This document shows, in pieces, positions 22,801 to 39,354 of a stretch of DNA of 64,000 nt. The stretch is taken from assembly GCA_002081555.1 (NCBI GenBank), contig KV921225.1, forward strand, positions 36,702 through 100,701, written 5' to 3'. The translations under genes and the position numbers were made by a program. The notes below the pieces were generated by a model, which had not been told where the DNA came from, ran no database searches, and saw only the letters and a list, made by a program, of their open reading frames with translations. How positions within the stretch are numbered: position 1 is the first letter of the stretch; every line of letters begins with the position of its first letter. This DNA comes from Protostelium mycophagum. Lineage: Eukaryota; Evosea; Variosea; Protosteliida; Protosteliaceae.

Positions 22801-25424
22801 CATAAAGATTGTCCAGATATCATCTACAACGACGAGACAAGACTCAGACAGGTTTTACATAATTTATTGAGGTATGATGACGTCATCACCCAGAAAAATA
22901 TTTTTTTGTATGCGCTCGATATGAACGTCAAAAATGTCACTGAAACATCAAAATGTCAAAAACGTCACTGAAATGTCAAAAACGTCACTGAAAATTGTCA
23001 TAGTAACGCGATCAAAGCTACAAAGAGGGGTAGGGTCACCTTAGAAGTTGTTAAGAGAGAGGAGAATCTGCACTTTAAGATTAAAGACTCCGGCGTTGGT
23101 ATGACAGATAAGGATCTACAATTACTGAACGAAAGGTTGTCCCAGGGAGGTGAGAGATCTCTCGGAAATTTGTGGAAAAGTCGATGAAAACTCACGGAAA
23201 ACTCAGGTCAGGGAAATATAAAATTGAGTGGAGGAATCGGGTTAAACATTGTCAAGCAGTTATTATTATTAATGGTAATGACCTTAAATAACGTGAACGT
23301 ACTCGGTAGTAACCGTGTTGTGTCAATTTTTTGCCACGATCGAAAAGAATTCATTCTCAAATATTCAAACACGTTAAGACACGCCACTCGCACGTTACCT
23401 TACCGCGAGACTTTCTGACTTTTCGCAGGGTGGAGACTTGGTATTGAAGAGTGTATATAAACAAAGTTTCACAGCCAAGTTCACGATACCCTGCACACAT
23501 TCAGTACCACATTCCTCAAGAGCTTCCTCGAAGAGTAGTCTGATGAGGTGTTTTCATTCTTTCCGTGATAACAGAAATTTACATCATTTTATTTTGAATT
23601 TTTTAATTTTACCCGCAATATTATTTTTTTTGTTGCAATATTATTATTTTTATTTGTAAAAAAAAAATTTAATTTGTGAAATCAAAATTTTATTATTTCA
23701 AAGAGTCCTAAAAATTGCACTTTTTTCATTGAATTCAAAAAATTCTCCCATGAAAATAAAATCAAGGAGAATTCCGAAATTTAATTAGATCTAAAAATAG
23801 AAATAAAAAGATATCATTGAATGTATACAGTGGTTCGAGGGACAGCACGGTGAGGAGGCCAACAAAGCGGGATATTGAGGGTCTGCATTCACTGAAACCC
23901 ATAATCATTGTGTGTCTTCAGGACCCACAGCTGACTGACATCTTGGTGGCTTATCTCCACGAAGACTTGGGCTTGGATACTGTAGGGTGAGAATCTTCTC
24001 GGAAATTTCACAGTATTTTTCGTGAAATTTCTGTGAAATTTCATCGGAAATTCGAGTCTGAAAGTCTTCAGATTTCATTCGAAAGAGGAAGTGAATGCTG
24101 CTATACAAAAAACCACGGAGGATTGTAGTGCGTCGACACCACAAAAACGTCGACAGCTGTCAGTCATTGTCAGCGAGGCCGTTCTCAAAACACTGGATAT
24201 CGAAATTCTGCGAAAAGCGAAAGACCGGCATCTACAACTCGTCGTCGCAATCAAACAAGCCGCCCTCAAGACCAATGAATTTTCTGAGTTTCAGGTGAGG
24301 GAATTTCACCGAAATTTCTACAAAAATTCGTGAAAAAGTGACGGAAATGTCGCGGAAAACTGATGGAAATTTCAAGTTGTGTACATTGCATGAGCCAATA
24401 CAAATTTCCATTTTGATTCGAGTTTTATACAAACACGGCCGAACTGTTTCCACCACCAATTCCAGGTAATTTTCCGATCACGTGACCAGAAAAGTCACCG
24501 AAATTTCAGGGTCTCAGAAGAGCTCACGCCCAAGCCGCAACTTGAGGATCCCGAAATATTGGGACGGGTGCAAATATATGTGCTCGTTGTAGAGGACAAT
24601 AAGACCAACCAAAGGGCGAGTATTCTTTCTGATTTTATAATAATTTAAAATTTTTTTTAATAAAAAAATATTTTCCCCCAAAATGCGTCAAAATCTCGAT
24701 TTTTCTTCGATTTTTTTAATCCGAAATTTTGTTTATTTTTCAAAACTATTTCTCGATTTTTCTTTACTTTTCTATAACTATTTAGGTGATGCAATTGATG
24801 CTTGATCGCCTTAAGAACATCAAATACGATTTTGCCGATGACGGAAGCATATGTGTACAGAAGTAAGGAGAATCTTGAAAATTTCGAAGTCTAAGCTGAT
24901 TGTGGTCATTTTGTTAATCCAAGTGAAATTTAAAACACCATCTACAACGCCAGTTGTTTTGTTTGCAAAATCCAACACCAACACATCCTCCATCTACAAC
25001 CAAACTCCTGACATGTACAGGTTCTTAGCAAAGATCCCCGAACGTTACGACTGCATATTGATGGACCAACAGATGCCCGTCATGAACGGAATGGAGGCCA
25101 CAGAGGCCATCCGAAACATTGAAATCGAACGTCCGGAGGTGAATTTTCATCTCAAAACATTCTGAATCTCGGATCCGGACCATTCTGAATCTCGGATCCG
25201 GACCATTCTGAATCTCGGATCCGGACCAGAATCTTTCTGAACGAATCTAGTTGCAACGGACGCACATTGCGGCGTTGACGGCAAACGCTCAGAAAGAAGA
25301 AGAAGAGCAGTGTTTAGCTTGTGGCATGGACGACTACATCACCAAGCCAATCGGCTTTGCCACTTTCCAATCTAAGATGGACAATCTGAGGCGGGAGAAG
25401 TTGCGTGAACTGCTGAATACATAG
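19829..25424 (+). CDS. Multi-pass membrane hybrid sensor histidine kinase
   Basis: A two-component sensor with kinase and receiver in one chain. The ATG at 19829 opens [20 protein letters not shown]. Roughly seven membrane segments follow across many exons, for example [67 protein letters not shown] and [21 protein letters not shown]-like sensor comes next ([20 protein letters not shown]), then the phospho-acceptor H-box near 22260-22325 ([20 protein letters not shown]). The N-box ([13 protein letters not shown], then [10 protein letters not shown]) is split by an intron at about 22875-23005; KDSGVGMTD and [13 protein letters not shown] are the G boxes. A receiver-like segment ([20 protein letters not shown]) precedes the true receiver: [22 protein letters not shown] with the phospho-acceptor Asp near 25060, and [10 protein letters not shown] with the conserved Lys. 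TAG is at 25422-25424. Stimulus unknown. Confidence 0.9.
20729..20744. repeat. Perfect hairpin TCTACAACGATGTAGA in a histidine kinase intron
   Basis: Same 6 bp stem and four-base loop as the other hairpins, located between exons encoding membrane segments. Confidence 0.75.
22926..22993. repeat. Tandem ATGTCAAAAACGTCACTGAA repeats in an intron
   Basis: Two exact 20-base units (22953-22972 and 22973-22992) follow a more diverged copy. They lie in the intron that splits the N-box of the histidine kinase. Confidence 0.8.
25158..25226. repeat. Three exact 23-bp tandem repeats in a histidine kinase intron
   Basis: The unit starts CATTCTGAATCTCGGATCCG and ends GAC; it occurs at 25158, 25181 and 25204 without a mismatch. 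It fills most of the intron between IEIERPE and [14 protein letters not shown] within the receiver domain. Perfect identity implies recent expansion. Confidence 0.9.
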
Positions 25425-25853
25425 ACGGATTTCGAATAATAAATATAAAACCCAAGGAGTCAATAATATTGGCGCGCAAATTATAGGACAGATCAAGCGT
25501 GAGGGGATGGTCAATATATTTGGATGCAGCACATACTCAAATACTCAAATACATTGAATATTCTACCAGTGGTGTACCTCAGGGGATATCGTTGCATCAT
25601 GACATATCAAAGATAACAGATATTTTTGTGGGCTATATCCATTCATTATCATCGTGAAGCTTAATAGAGCAATCAGCAATCTAGTTTTGATGTCAAAAAC
25701 ACCAAGTGTCATTTCTCTGGCATTGCTCCACAAATAGATGTCTGTCTTCTTTTCACAAGGAATCAGAGCTTTGAGCAAACTCCAGACTGCTTAGAGGTCT
25801 TTCAGCACTGCTTCTATAAAACAGAAAACCTCAGGTTTTCAGATGAATTTTAT
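25425..25853. other. Convergent 3' intergenic stretch
   Basis: It holds the 3' regions of the histidine kinase (aataataaat just after its stop) and the karyopherin gene. No gene was recognised. Confidence 0.4.
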
Positions 25854-28800
25854 TCAAGCTGTCCACAGCATCTGCAGATGGTTGTTGGCGTCGGGAGACA
25901 CACCCGCCAGGGCTGGTTGTAGATTTCCACCCGCCCACTTGCTCATCTCCCTCAGTTTACCTCCGATGTAGGAAGGGGATAAATGATAAGCGGGCTCTTT
26001 TTGAAAAATCTACTATCTTTAGAATCTCACACGAAGTGCTCGACCTACATCTCTTTCGAAATCGGAAACGAATTGATTCTCTTCAGGCTTATGTTTTATT
26101 ATGCTGATAGACCTGCAAGCTTAGCGAAAATGATTGAAAACTCCTGAGGTGAAATCACCTTGGAAAAAGGGACGCGATTTGGGCGAGATTGTTTAAAATC
26201 GTGTTGGACTCCACATTTAACAGTGAACAGATTCCGAAAGTGTTGACTCTGATCATGTCATCATCGCTCATGTCCGGGGCGATCTGGGATTTGTCAACGG
26301 CTATCATTTGAATTTCGAATACTCACTCTTCCCGCCCAAATGGTGAAAAACAGATCGAAGGCTTGGGCAGCGTCGACACCGGGGATTTTGTGGAAAAGTC
26401 CAAGAAATTTCTGTTGGTTGAGAAGGGCGAGCCGTGACAAACTAGTGCAAAAAAATCCGAGTATATCCGTAGAAATTTCCTGGAATTTTCATTATTCTGA
26501 TAAAAAAGTAATAATAAACCTGGCTCATTGTAGAACGCCCACTGGACAAAAGACAAGTGATAAGGTGTACATATAAAGACTCTAAAAAGTCGACATTTTG
26601 GCCGTTCAAATACAAGCAGACGCCGTCGACAATCTTCAGAGCGGCAGCAACGTCGACACGTCCTCCTCGGGTGTTGTTATTCGCATCCATCTTCAAAATG
26701 ACAGAGACACACGGCACAATCGTATGCGACTGTTCCTGGAACGTTTCAATCATTTGAGACGATCATTCTCCAAGACTTACCCTCAAAAATTGTTCACGGA
26801 ATTTAAAAAAGTATAGGCCAACTATATTTACAGCAGAGAAGATGTGCTCAAATTCATTGTGGTGCAATAACGCCACAATCCTTGGGTATAGTTCCATCAT
26901 CTTCTGGTATGTTGCTGCGAGATTTCAGCGAAATTTCATTGAGGATTGGAATTTTCTGAGAGTCTTCGTGGAATTTTCTGGAGATTTTACCGTCTGTTGT
27001 GGGGGTGGGTGATTGCTTGAGCAGTTCGGACCACAGAGAGAGGGCGTCTTTCATCAAGAACAAAGAATCCTCTTTACTCCCTTCCATGTCACTTTGACAC
27101 GTGTCAAAACTCGTACAAATGTCAAAGTGACAGTACTTACGTGGCATAGACAATCGCGGGAACGAAGTAGTGATAATAAGATTGGCACTCTGCCCTAAGA
27201 ACCTTCAAATCGTCATTTTCATCCCATCTACAACGTTGTAAACACTGACCTGAGCGAGTTTCTTCCAGCAGATGAAAATAGAACTCTTTACGACGCTTGA
27301 ATTGTCTTTGTTGTAATTTTTCCAGAGGGTCAGCATGGAGGTAATGATCGTGTCGATGAAAGGTCTGACCTGAAGATTTTCAAAATTGTGGTAAGACTTT
27401 GAGACTCCAATGACGTCACCTTCTGGTCAAATGTGACAGCAATGTCAGAAATGACGTTCAACAATTCGTGGCTGGTGAAGGCTTCTGTGGAAATTTCCAC
27501 CAACTTGACAATTCCGACCACCATGCGCTCGATGTAGTTCACAAACCATGCAAACTTAAAGTCAAAATCGTCCAAGGGTGGAAAAGTCAAGGAGATCTCC
27601 CAGTTGTAGACGGCGCGATCTTACGTCTTCGCATTATGGAAAGAAATTGCAGCAAAGCCGCACATTGTCATGAACGGAACTTTAGGATATTATTCTTCAA
27701 TGCCACGGCAGCCCACAGCCTAACCACATAGTCGTTTTGGATGAGCACGTTGTTGTCCCCGTTGTAGTGCGGGGACAGCATCAACAACAGCATCTCAAAC
27801 ACCTGAGATGTCGTGAGTCTGTCATGATCGGTCGAGTACACGGTAACCATGGGAAGATTCACGGTTGCCGTGTCTCGGAAAAATGTTGACGTCATCACCT
27901 CTGCTCTGACATTTGGGTCCAATGACATGACAGCTGAACTCCAGTTCTCCACGATCTGACAGATTCTTCTCCTCACCATCTTGAACCTGAAATTTCATTC
28001 ACTTTTCTTCAGTTCCGACTTCAAAAAATCTCCGAACCACAAAATCCCAAATTTTCTGATCGGGATTGAAAATTTTCTAAAAATCGGAAAATTCACTTCG
28101 GGTCCGGGTTCAGTGTGTCGGGTCTGAGGTGTTCCTGGAATAATTTGTTGAAGTCAATCATGTCCTTCAGCTCATAATAAGATAAGGAGATGCACCAGTA
28201 GCACACTTCTTTCAATAAGAAGTTGCCACCTGTTTTCGGTGAATCTTCCGTGGAATTTCAGGTTACGTACTGTCTTGTTTCAATTGATTGAGCATGTTGA
28301 TGACGGTGGAGCATGTGTTTGGAAATTTTCTGATCATCGTTGTGAATGTGACATCAGATGCTGACTGTTGAGATTTCAATGAAAATTGGATAAATTGTCA
28401 CGTCAGTCATTAACCCCGCAACTACCCGAATGCGTCTTATCGGTAAGAACACGCAAAGCAGCACGTCTCGAATATTTGTCACGGTATCCAACCGTGGAAT
28501 TGTAGACGGGCGCATTCAGGTACTCACAGGGTCAACTACAAAGCTCAACACAAACGCTCAAAATCACCTTGGGCCCCGCCAGCCAATCCATTTTGAGATC
28601 AATATTCGCAAAAGCTTCGGGGTCGTCATCCCACTCTTGCATCTCATCTTCTGTGGCGATCATAAACTTGTTGATCAACAAAGACATGATGTTGCTGCTG
28701 GCATCATTGGTGAAGAATTCGCGCAGGATGAGGGCCCCTCTTGATGTCATCAGTTTGTGTTCGTGATGTAGAATATTTTTCTGGAATTGTTTGTCTGTTT

Positions 28801-30228
28801 TAATGATCTGCAATCACAAAGATGCCACGCAAATGAAAATGCAGCCATGACGATTGATGACGTCATCTCACCTTGGTACGACACCCTTCCTGTCTTCACG
28901 GTAAGAAACGCATCCCAACACGTTATGTATGAAGCTTATCGCAGATACGATGGATTTGGTGGGTACCTTGAATCTGCGAGTCGCAGACTGTCCGGGAACT
29001 GCGGTTCCGTGCATCTGGAGGAGGGACACGAAAAATTCCAAGAAATTTCTGAGGTAAAATACGAATTCCAGACTCTTTTTTTCTGAATACTTTACGCCAA
29101 AAGAAGTGAAAGAGTCGCAAATGGATGCGACCTCCTCCTCCATCTTTTCGTCCACATCTGAATTTTCTCAGAATTTTTTGGGAAAATTCTGGAAATCTCC
29201 TATCTACAACTTGCCTCTCGAATTGACATATGTCAATAATTCCGGCACAGAGGAGATCATCATCCCAATAAATTGTGCCACAGCGTTCTGGGAACTTGAG
29301 GTCTCCTGGTCTAAATCTCGCAGCAGAGAGGCAACGACAAGCCTTTGAATGATTTTTTGACATGACAAGAATATTTCCAAATGTAGAGGGGTGGTGGGGT
29401 TGTTTTTGAACAGTTGTAGATGGGCTGACATTTCTTGGAAAAGAGTGGAGAGGATGTGGGGGGAAATCTGAGAGTATTTGAATTGTAGATGGATGATTTA
29501 TTCAAAATTCGAATAAAATTTGCAAATAAAGAAATTTACCTCTGTGATGGCCTTTCTTGCATCAACTAATTTTCTTGACTTTAAAACGTCTAAAATCATT
29601 TGGAGGGTTAAATATACTTGCTGTTTAGTCTGCACATCACCTTGGATCATCAACATCGATTAACCTTCAACTTGACATGATTTAGTCTTACCGGTGTTGG
29701 CGGTGTTCATCAATACATGCATTAAATTTGGGTATTGAGAAGGATATTCATGCTTAGACATAGCGGCAAAAGATCCCGCCAATGCATTAGTCACCTTGAT
29801 TCATGTAAACAAATCATCAAAATAATGGAGTGAAAATAAGTGATACCTGAAGAGATTGTGGTTTTTTCAGGAGATGTATCATGTACTCTCTGATTCTATT
29901 TGCATCTTCTGGACTGCTGCTCACGCACCATGCTCCTTTTGAAGACGAAATGGTATTTTTAAACATCACACTGGCTAATAATTGAGCTGAAGTGTTGGTG
30001 TTCGTGTCAATTATCGTCTGGATCAATGTCAGATCCATCCATCTCGCGATCACCTACCAATAGAGCACCTAAGAATGGAATTCTATGTGCTTCAGATATC
30101 TGAGTCAACTGTAGGGTGGCCTCCCTCACAACATCATTGTTTGGAACGAGTGTTTGTGCCAACAACTGCCCTCATTAATCACCCCTTTAGGACTGTTTAA
30201 AACTCACCTGCTCTATCTGCGCTTGCAT
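25854..30228 (-). CDS. IPO11: Importin-beta superfamily karyopherin, importin-11/KAP120-like
   Basis: A nuclear transport receptor of HEAT repeats, which would bind Ran-GTP at its N-terminus and carry cargo through the pore. The minus-strand start at 30228 gives MQAQIEQ, joined in phase to LLAQTLVPNNDVVREATLQL, then QLLASVMFKNTISSSKGAW, the typical karyopherin N-terminal helices. ALAGSFAAMSKHEYPSQYPN matches the family's 'FP/W-x-P' helix. The middle has FMIATEDEMQEWDDDPEAF, a segment also seen in importin-11, and MVRRRICQIVENWSSAVMSL corresponds to the importin-11 RRR-containing helix. The last exon is LREMSKWAGGNLQPALAGVS, ending LQMLWTA at 25854, where the stop TGA is embedded in TGAATAAA. 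Superfamily membership is firm; the importin-11 subfamily is likely rather than certain. It is divergent from the next gene with only 102 bases between starts. Confidence 0.78.
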
Positions 30229-30330
30229 ATCGGAAGATGATCATAGAAGATGAGGAAAAGGATTGTGACAGACTACAACTGGACTGAAATTCCATGAGCG
30301 ATCTGATCGACAGAGATATCACGGACGAAA

Positions 30331-30776
30331 ATGCCAAAGAAGAGCAAGAAGTCAGCAGTAAAGCAAGAGACAAATGGAGATAAACCATCACCGCCGACAT
30401 CGCCAGGTAAGAAGCGCATCGTTGCGACCTGACATTCGGAAAGTAGAAGAAACAACAGAGGAGATCACACAGCAGAGATCACTTTCAGTCGAGGAGAAGG
30501 CGATAGCTCACAAATCAAAAGTCTACCAACAAGATCAGACTTTCTTGGCGGTTGTGAAGGAGAATTATCTCATCATTACCGGGCTTTATCTATTAGAGCC
30601 CCGCGAGAGATTATTCATCAGTATCCTTTTTATTATTACCTTTTCGACCGTTTGCATCATCAGACGAATGAATGATGAGCCTTCACTTCTATGCAGCCGT
30701 CATTCTTTCTCTCATTTTCGGAGCCACTTTATACGGATTATACGGACTTCTGACCTCGTCACTCATGAACTTTTAA
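30331..30776 (+). CDS. Small membrane protein, family unknown
   Basis: The ATG at 30331 gives a basic start MPKKSKKSAVKQETNGDKPS. A 40-base intron (GTAAGAAG to AAAGTAG) joins in phase to EETTEEITQQRSLSVEEKAI and QTFLAVVKENYLIITGLYLL. A hydrophobic stretch (LFISILFIITFSTVCII) is followed, in another frame, by a second one (HFYAAVILSLIFGATLYGLY) ending at TAA 30776. I could not find a canonical intron that joins these two frames, so the C-terminus is uncertain; the first frame alone stays open to 30919. Two membrane helices and a cytosolic basic N-terminus are the only functional hints. Confidence 0.45.
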
Positions 30777-30915
30777 GAATAAACAAGAAAAGTCGAAGCA
30801 GTCCATGCTTCTGTTGTTTTCATGGATTCGGGCAGGTTGTTTTCCGGTCAAAAAAGTCACGTGATTCACAATTCGAGGAAAGAGACATCACACAGGAACA
30901 CCTGGCATCATACAG

Positions 30916-34986
<4,071 letters not shown>

Positions 34987-35008
34987 AAAGTTTATCACGG
35001 AAATCGGA

Positions 35009-38000
35009 TTACTGGAAAACTTTGTCGAGTTTTCTGATGTGCTGGACTCTTCCGGCAGGTTGTAGTTTGTGGTGGTCGTCCATCAAAAATTTCAGGGGAA
35101 ATTCGACGAGATGTCCGCGAATTTCGGCCAATCTGTGGGTGTCGAAGGGTTCTTTAAACTCTGATTGTAGACGGTCAAAATGATCCAACGTCGTGATGTG
35201 GTCTCCCGGAATATTCGGAAACACCTATCCGCAATGATTAAAATACTGAAAATTAATGAATGTTTTTAGAATTTCAAAAATATTCGAAAAATTTTCTTAC
35301 GTGTTGGTAAATAGCGGTGTTGTTGGCCGCAGTTTGTCTCCACAGAAGAACGGATTCTATCGGGTCGACTAATCTCGGGTCTTCCGGAGATAAACCCAAA
35401 TGCTCAGCCCACAGACTCCTGCGGAGCCCCGAAGAAAACTCGGAGACAAAGAAATCTTGTCGGTTCATTTTGGCGGGAATATCGCAAACGTCCTCGACAA
35501 GAACACCCATCTCACTGTCACGGTTGCCTAAGAGACTGACGTCATCAGTAAGATGTCGTATATGATGTCATTGTTTCACCTGCGGTCGTTGATGTTTGCA
35601 GAGGTCACAACGGCTCTCTGGTCATCGGCAATTAATGTTTTAGAATGCACGTAAACTTGCTCGGTAAGGTACCCGGTAACTAACGCACCGTGGCTGCGCA
35701 GGCCGTAGAACCCTGGATTTTTCGGCGAAAATTCGTGATGATAAAGATGTCTCACCGATGTAGTCCTGTAAAGGGGCAGAAGGATGAAGACGTCTCAATT
35801 GGTTGTAGACGGAGTTCTCGCCACTCCAGATGCAGTCAAATTGCCTGTCAAAATTATTTTGTTTTTCGAATAAAAATTAAATAAATTCTACTCACAATCT
35901 CATCAGATATTTTACGGATGCGTCTCCTCGTCTAAATCCTTCCGGAACGATGGGCAAAACCACCACTACGAAAAATCTACATTTTCCGTCAATTTTCTCC
36001 GAATTTCACTTGAAATTTCACCTCTGGTTCTCCGAAATCGCGCGGGAAATTCTCGCCACTATGGCTTGACCTATGGGGTTGGACATACCTCTGCCCCCCG
36101 TCGAGGTCATAAAGAATTGAGACTCCAAATGTAAGAAGAACTTTGAGTGTTGGATCAAATCGATGTATCCTCTGACCATAGACCTATTGTAGTTGGAATT
36201 GTAGATGGATCAGAGTTGTAGATGAGACGTACGATTCGGTGAGGTTGCCGCCTGACCATTCGGAGATGGATCTCAATATCTGGCAAGTCGCTTTTCCAGT
36301 GCCGGGTGCAAACGCCTTTTTCCGTCAAATTAAATCACAATTGCGAAATTTTTCTCCGATTTGTAAAAAAAAATAATTAAAAATGAGAAAGTCTAAAAAT
36401 AGCTCACCGTGGACACGTCATCAGGGAATATATGTGGGTAATGGCGGTAGAGAGGGTGAGAGTGTTTGTGGTGATTCCATCTCTGTCACGTGTCAGTTTT
36501 GAAAGGTGACATCATGTCATACTGACCTGTATAAAGTTACGTGCAACGTCATGAGCTGCGGGACCCTCAAGTCTCATTCCGACGTCGTGCCAAGGCTCAC
36601 GGGGTGTGACCCTTCTGTCGACATTTTCCTGTACATTGTCGACATATGTACATCGTAATAATTGTGGACGTAAAAACTCACGCCAAAGGGTTCCCATGGC
36701 TCGGTCAAATTGTCGCAATTATTATTGGCGTAATCTTTTCCCTCGAATAAACTATTCTTACGTCAATCTACAACTCTGATGACATCTTACGTACGTCGGT
36801 ATCATCTCGTCGACACAAGTGTGTCGACAGGTGTCCCATCTACCAAAACATAGATCTGTGCTTCCCACGAAGCAGATCCGCTCATCTACAACGAGATGCT
36901 TTTGGTGGTGTGACCATTCGAGGGGAATAGCCTCGGGATGTGCGATGACGTGTATATTCGGGCTGGAAAATTCAATGAAAATTCTAATAAAATTTTTACG
37001 TCTAAAACAAGAAGACTAAAAATGTCTAATAATAGAACGCACTGTAAACCGTCAAGAACCATCTGTGAATGTTTGGCTCCCATCGCCCCTCCTGCAGTAG
37101 CTTTCCATAACAATACATATACCTAAGCTCGTCAATACAAATACAACCCTCGTATCTCATTCGTATTTATGACATCTTGTTACCTGTACAAAAACTGAGT
37201 CTCAAAGTTCAAGAAAATTCAGGGAAATCTCGAGGAAATCTCTTACCTTCACCCCCTTCTCCGCCATGCGGGTGAGCACACGATCGAGCCTATCCTCTCC
37301 CTCCGTTTTTTCAGAACGTTTTAGATAGACCTCGGGGTTAAGACACCAATTCGCCACAAAAATGTTGTTCTTTGCACCTCTTATGGCGATCAAAATGGAA
37401 GACATCACGTCTACAACGAGATCAGTTCGAATCTCATGGAGAAATTTAAATTTTGAAACTAGATTTTGGCGGGAAAAATACTTTTCGCCAATGATTGTCG
37501 ATGTAAAGTGACTTTCGCGTTAATAAACGAGATTCTGACGTTAACAAAACGTGCACTAACCTGAAGAGTCCACCAAATATTGAACCCTGTTGTTGTCCCT
37601 CACTGGGGAGAAGGAGTCGAATCGGTTTCCAGGTGTTGTGACGTATCTGAGCGCCGAGATCCAACTGATCAACTGTTGGAATCAGCATCACTGGTGCACA
37701 AGGACAAGACTGTCTATATATGTCTGGCAGTTTGTGGACTTGACGCAGGACTTTGTTCGATTTTTTCGAAATGCAAAATGAACGTCGTACCTCCTGCTCA
37801 TTACCATTTGTGAATTGCCATTCTCCATTTGGGGTGATGATCTTCACATACAAAGATTCTTTATATCTAAAAGTCAACATCTTGGCACCTGAATGATCAG
37901 CTAAATCACCCAAAAAGCCTCTTACCAAAGAGGGGAATAACATGCAGTACAGTTGCATCATCTTCATTTCTGATCGACATGAACCCGTCTCTAAGTTGGC

Positions 38001-38636
38001 AGAACCTGAAAGAATGAGTGTCTTTGTAGATCATCACCGCACCTATGATTTATCATTTTGACATGGGCTGAGCGGCTGAGCTCTGTAAGAGGACCGCTGA
38101 TCTGAAGAGGAACAGGTTGAGAGGCATCGATTAGGGCAGAGGGCTCGAAAATCTTGAGACGTAAGATGACGATTTTTGGTATCAGGTGGTATTAAGATCA
38201 TTTTTCACATGAAGAATCACCTCTGCATGCTTCTGCGGCCAATCTCGAGAGGGATCGCGTTCTTCGTCTACTTCTTTCTTCAATTTTCTTCCGTATAATC
38301 TTCCTTTAACCGCGTAAACCCCTGCCTCTATCTTTCTGGACACTCTATGAGATCCTTGAGACGTGTGTACTGTTGTCTATGTTTCACAATCAATCACAAT
38401 ACTCTTCATTTTCATCGCTCACGTCAGCATCAGCCAGATGATTCTGATGGAATACCATAATGATTTATTTCGTTCGGACGTGCGTGTGTTGATGATCTTT
38501 CTATTGATCGTTCCAGTGCCTTGGTGGTTTGTTGATTTTGCAAAACACGGTGAAATCTCCGTGGGGGAAGGCGGGAAACCGAGGGAATCAGAGGGTCGTA
38601 ACTGTCAATCCTCGGTTCTCTCGAGGTCGACTTCAT
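35009..38636 (-). CDS. Phospholipase D (PLD1/2-type, two HKD motifs)
   Basis: Hydrolyses phosphatidylcholine to phosphatidic acid and choline. The minus strand starts with MKSTSREPRIDSYDPLIPSV (ATG at 38634-38636). A PX/PH-like N-terminal part spans about 37800-38600 (FRYKESLYVKIITPNGEWQF). The catalytic core has IRGAKNNIFVANWCLNPEVY, HKD motif 1 (HHQKHLVVDERICFVGSTDL near 36850-36910), GGNLTES, a second strand RGYIDLIQHSKFFLHLESQF, and HKD motif 2 (VYVHSKTLIADDQRAVVTSA near 35600-35670). SDRSLLGNRDSE-type sequence NDRSLLGNRDSEMG is the final PLD motif. The protein ends HIRKLDKVFQ at 35009. It is convergent with RAD54B with 22 bases between stops. Core assignment is firm; N-terminal lipid-binding domains are read only roughly. 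Confidence 0.87.
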
Positions 38637-38924
38637 GGCCACTTTAAGCTGTTCACTAATTGAGAAGACGATGATTGTCTTGAAGAGGTACCTGTATCAT
38701 ATGCTGTTGAAACCTCCTTGTGGTTTTGATAATACGGACGGATAGAGGGATGCTCGGAACTATGACTCTGACTTCCTACTCCTATGTACACAAACTCTAT
38801 ATGTCAACATACCCTTGTCCTTTCAAAGACGACAGATCTGCTGTCGGCAAGGTGAAATTAACTTTAAAAAAATGGGTAAAAACTTAAAACAAAAGAAGAT
38901 CTTTTTTCGATCTTTCATTTCCTC

Positions 38925-39170
38925 ATGTCATCATCAACTGCAGATGGGCTTTGGAAGGCTCTAGGTTTTGAGAAGAACCAAGTTTGGAGAAAAAGAATCT
39001 TTCTCTTTTCTATCCCCTTCTCTATTGGTGCTATATTATGGACACAAGAGGTATGTCCGTGTTTCAGTGCAGGATTTGACCATAATCAGAAGATGCAAGA
39101 GTTAGATGAGCACAGACAATATCGAGAGAGGATGAAATATTTAAACGGTGATCATCATTTTAAACGATAA
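38925..39170 (+). CDS. Small single-pass membrane protein, hypothetical
   Basis: A single uninterrupted 81-codon frame from ATG 38925. Residues about 24-40 (RIFLFSIPFSIGAILWT) form one membrane helix after a short basic N-terminus; the C-terminal half is charged and helical (MQELDEHRQYRERMKYL). This layout resembles small inner-mitochondrial-membrane subunits or assembly factors, but I cannot name a family. It lies between divergent PLD (289 bases to its start) and convergent CCDC40. Confidence 0.5.
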   Translation: MSSSTADGLWKALGFEKNQVWRKRIFLFSIPFSIGAILWTQEVCPCFSAGFDHNQKMQELDEHRQYRERMKYLNGDHHFKR

Positions 39171-39354
39171 TACGAGTGTTATCGCGCTCATCATGACACA
39201 GATGTGTATAAATTACGATCTGCCGAGGATCGAAAGAAGCAAAACGAAAAACAGTAATGGACATCAGATCGAGGAATTAATGAAAATCATTTTGTCATGC
39301 ACGAATGCAACGAAATAGACGTAAGATATCGAATGTGTACAAGTTTACATTTTA

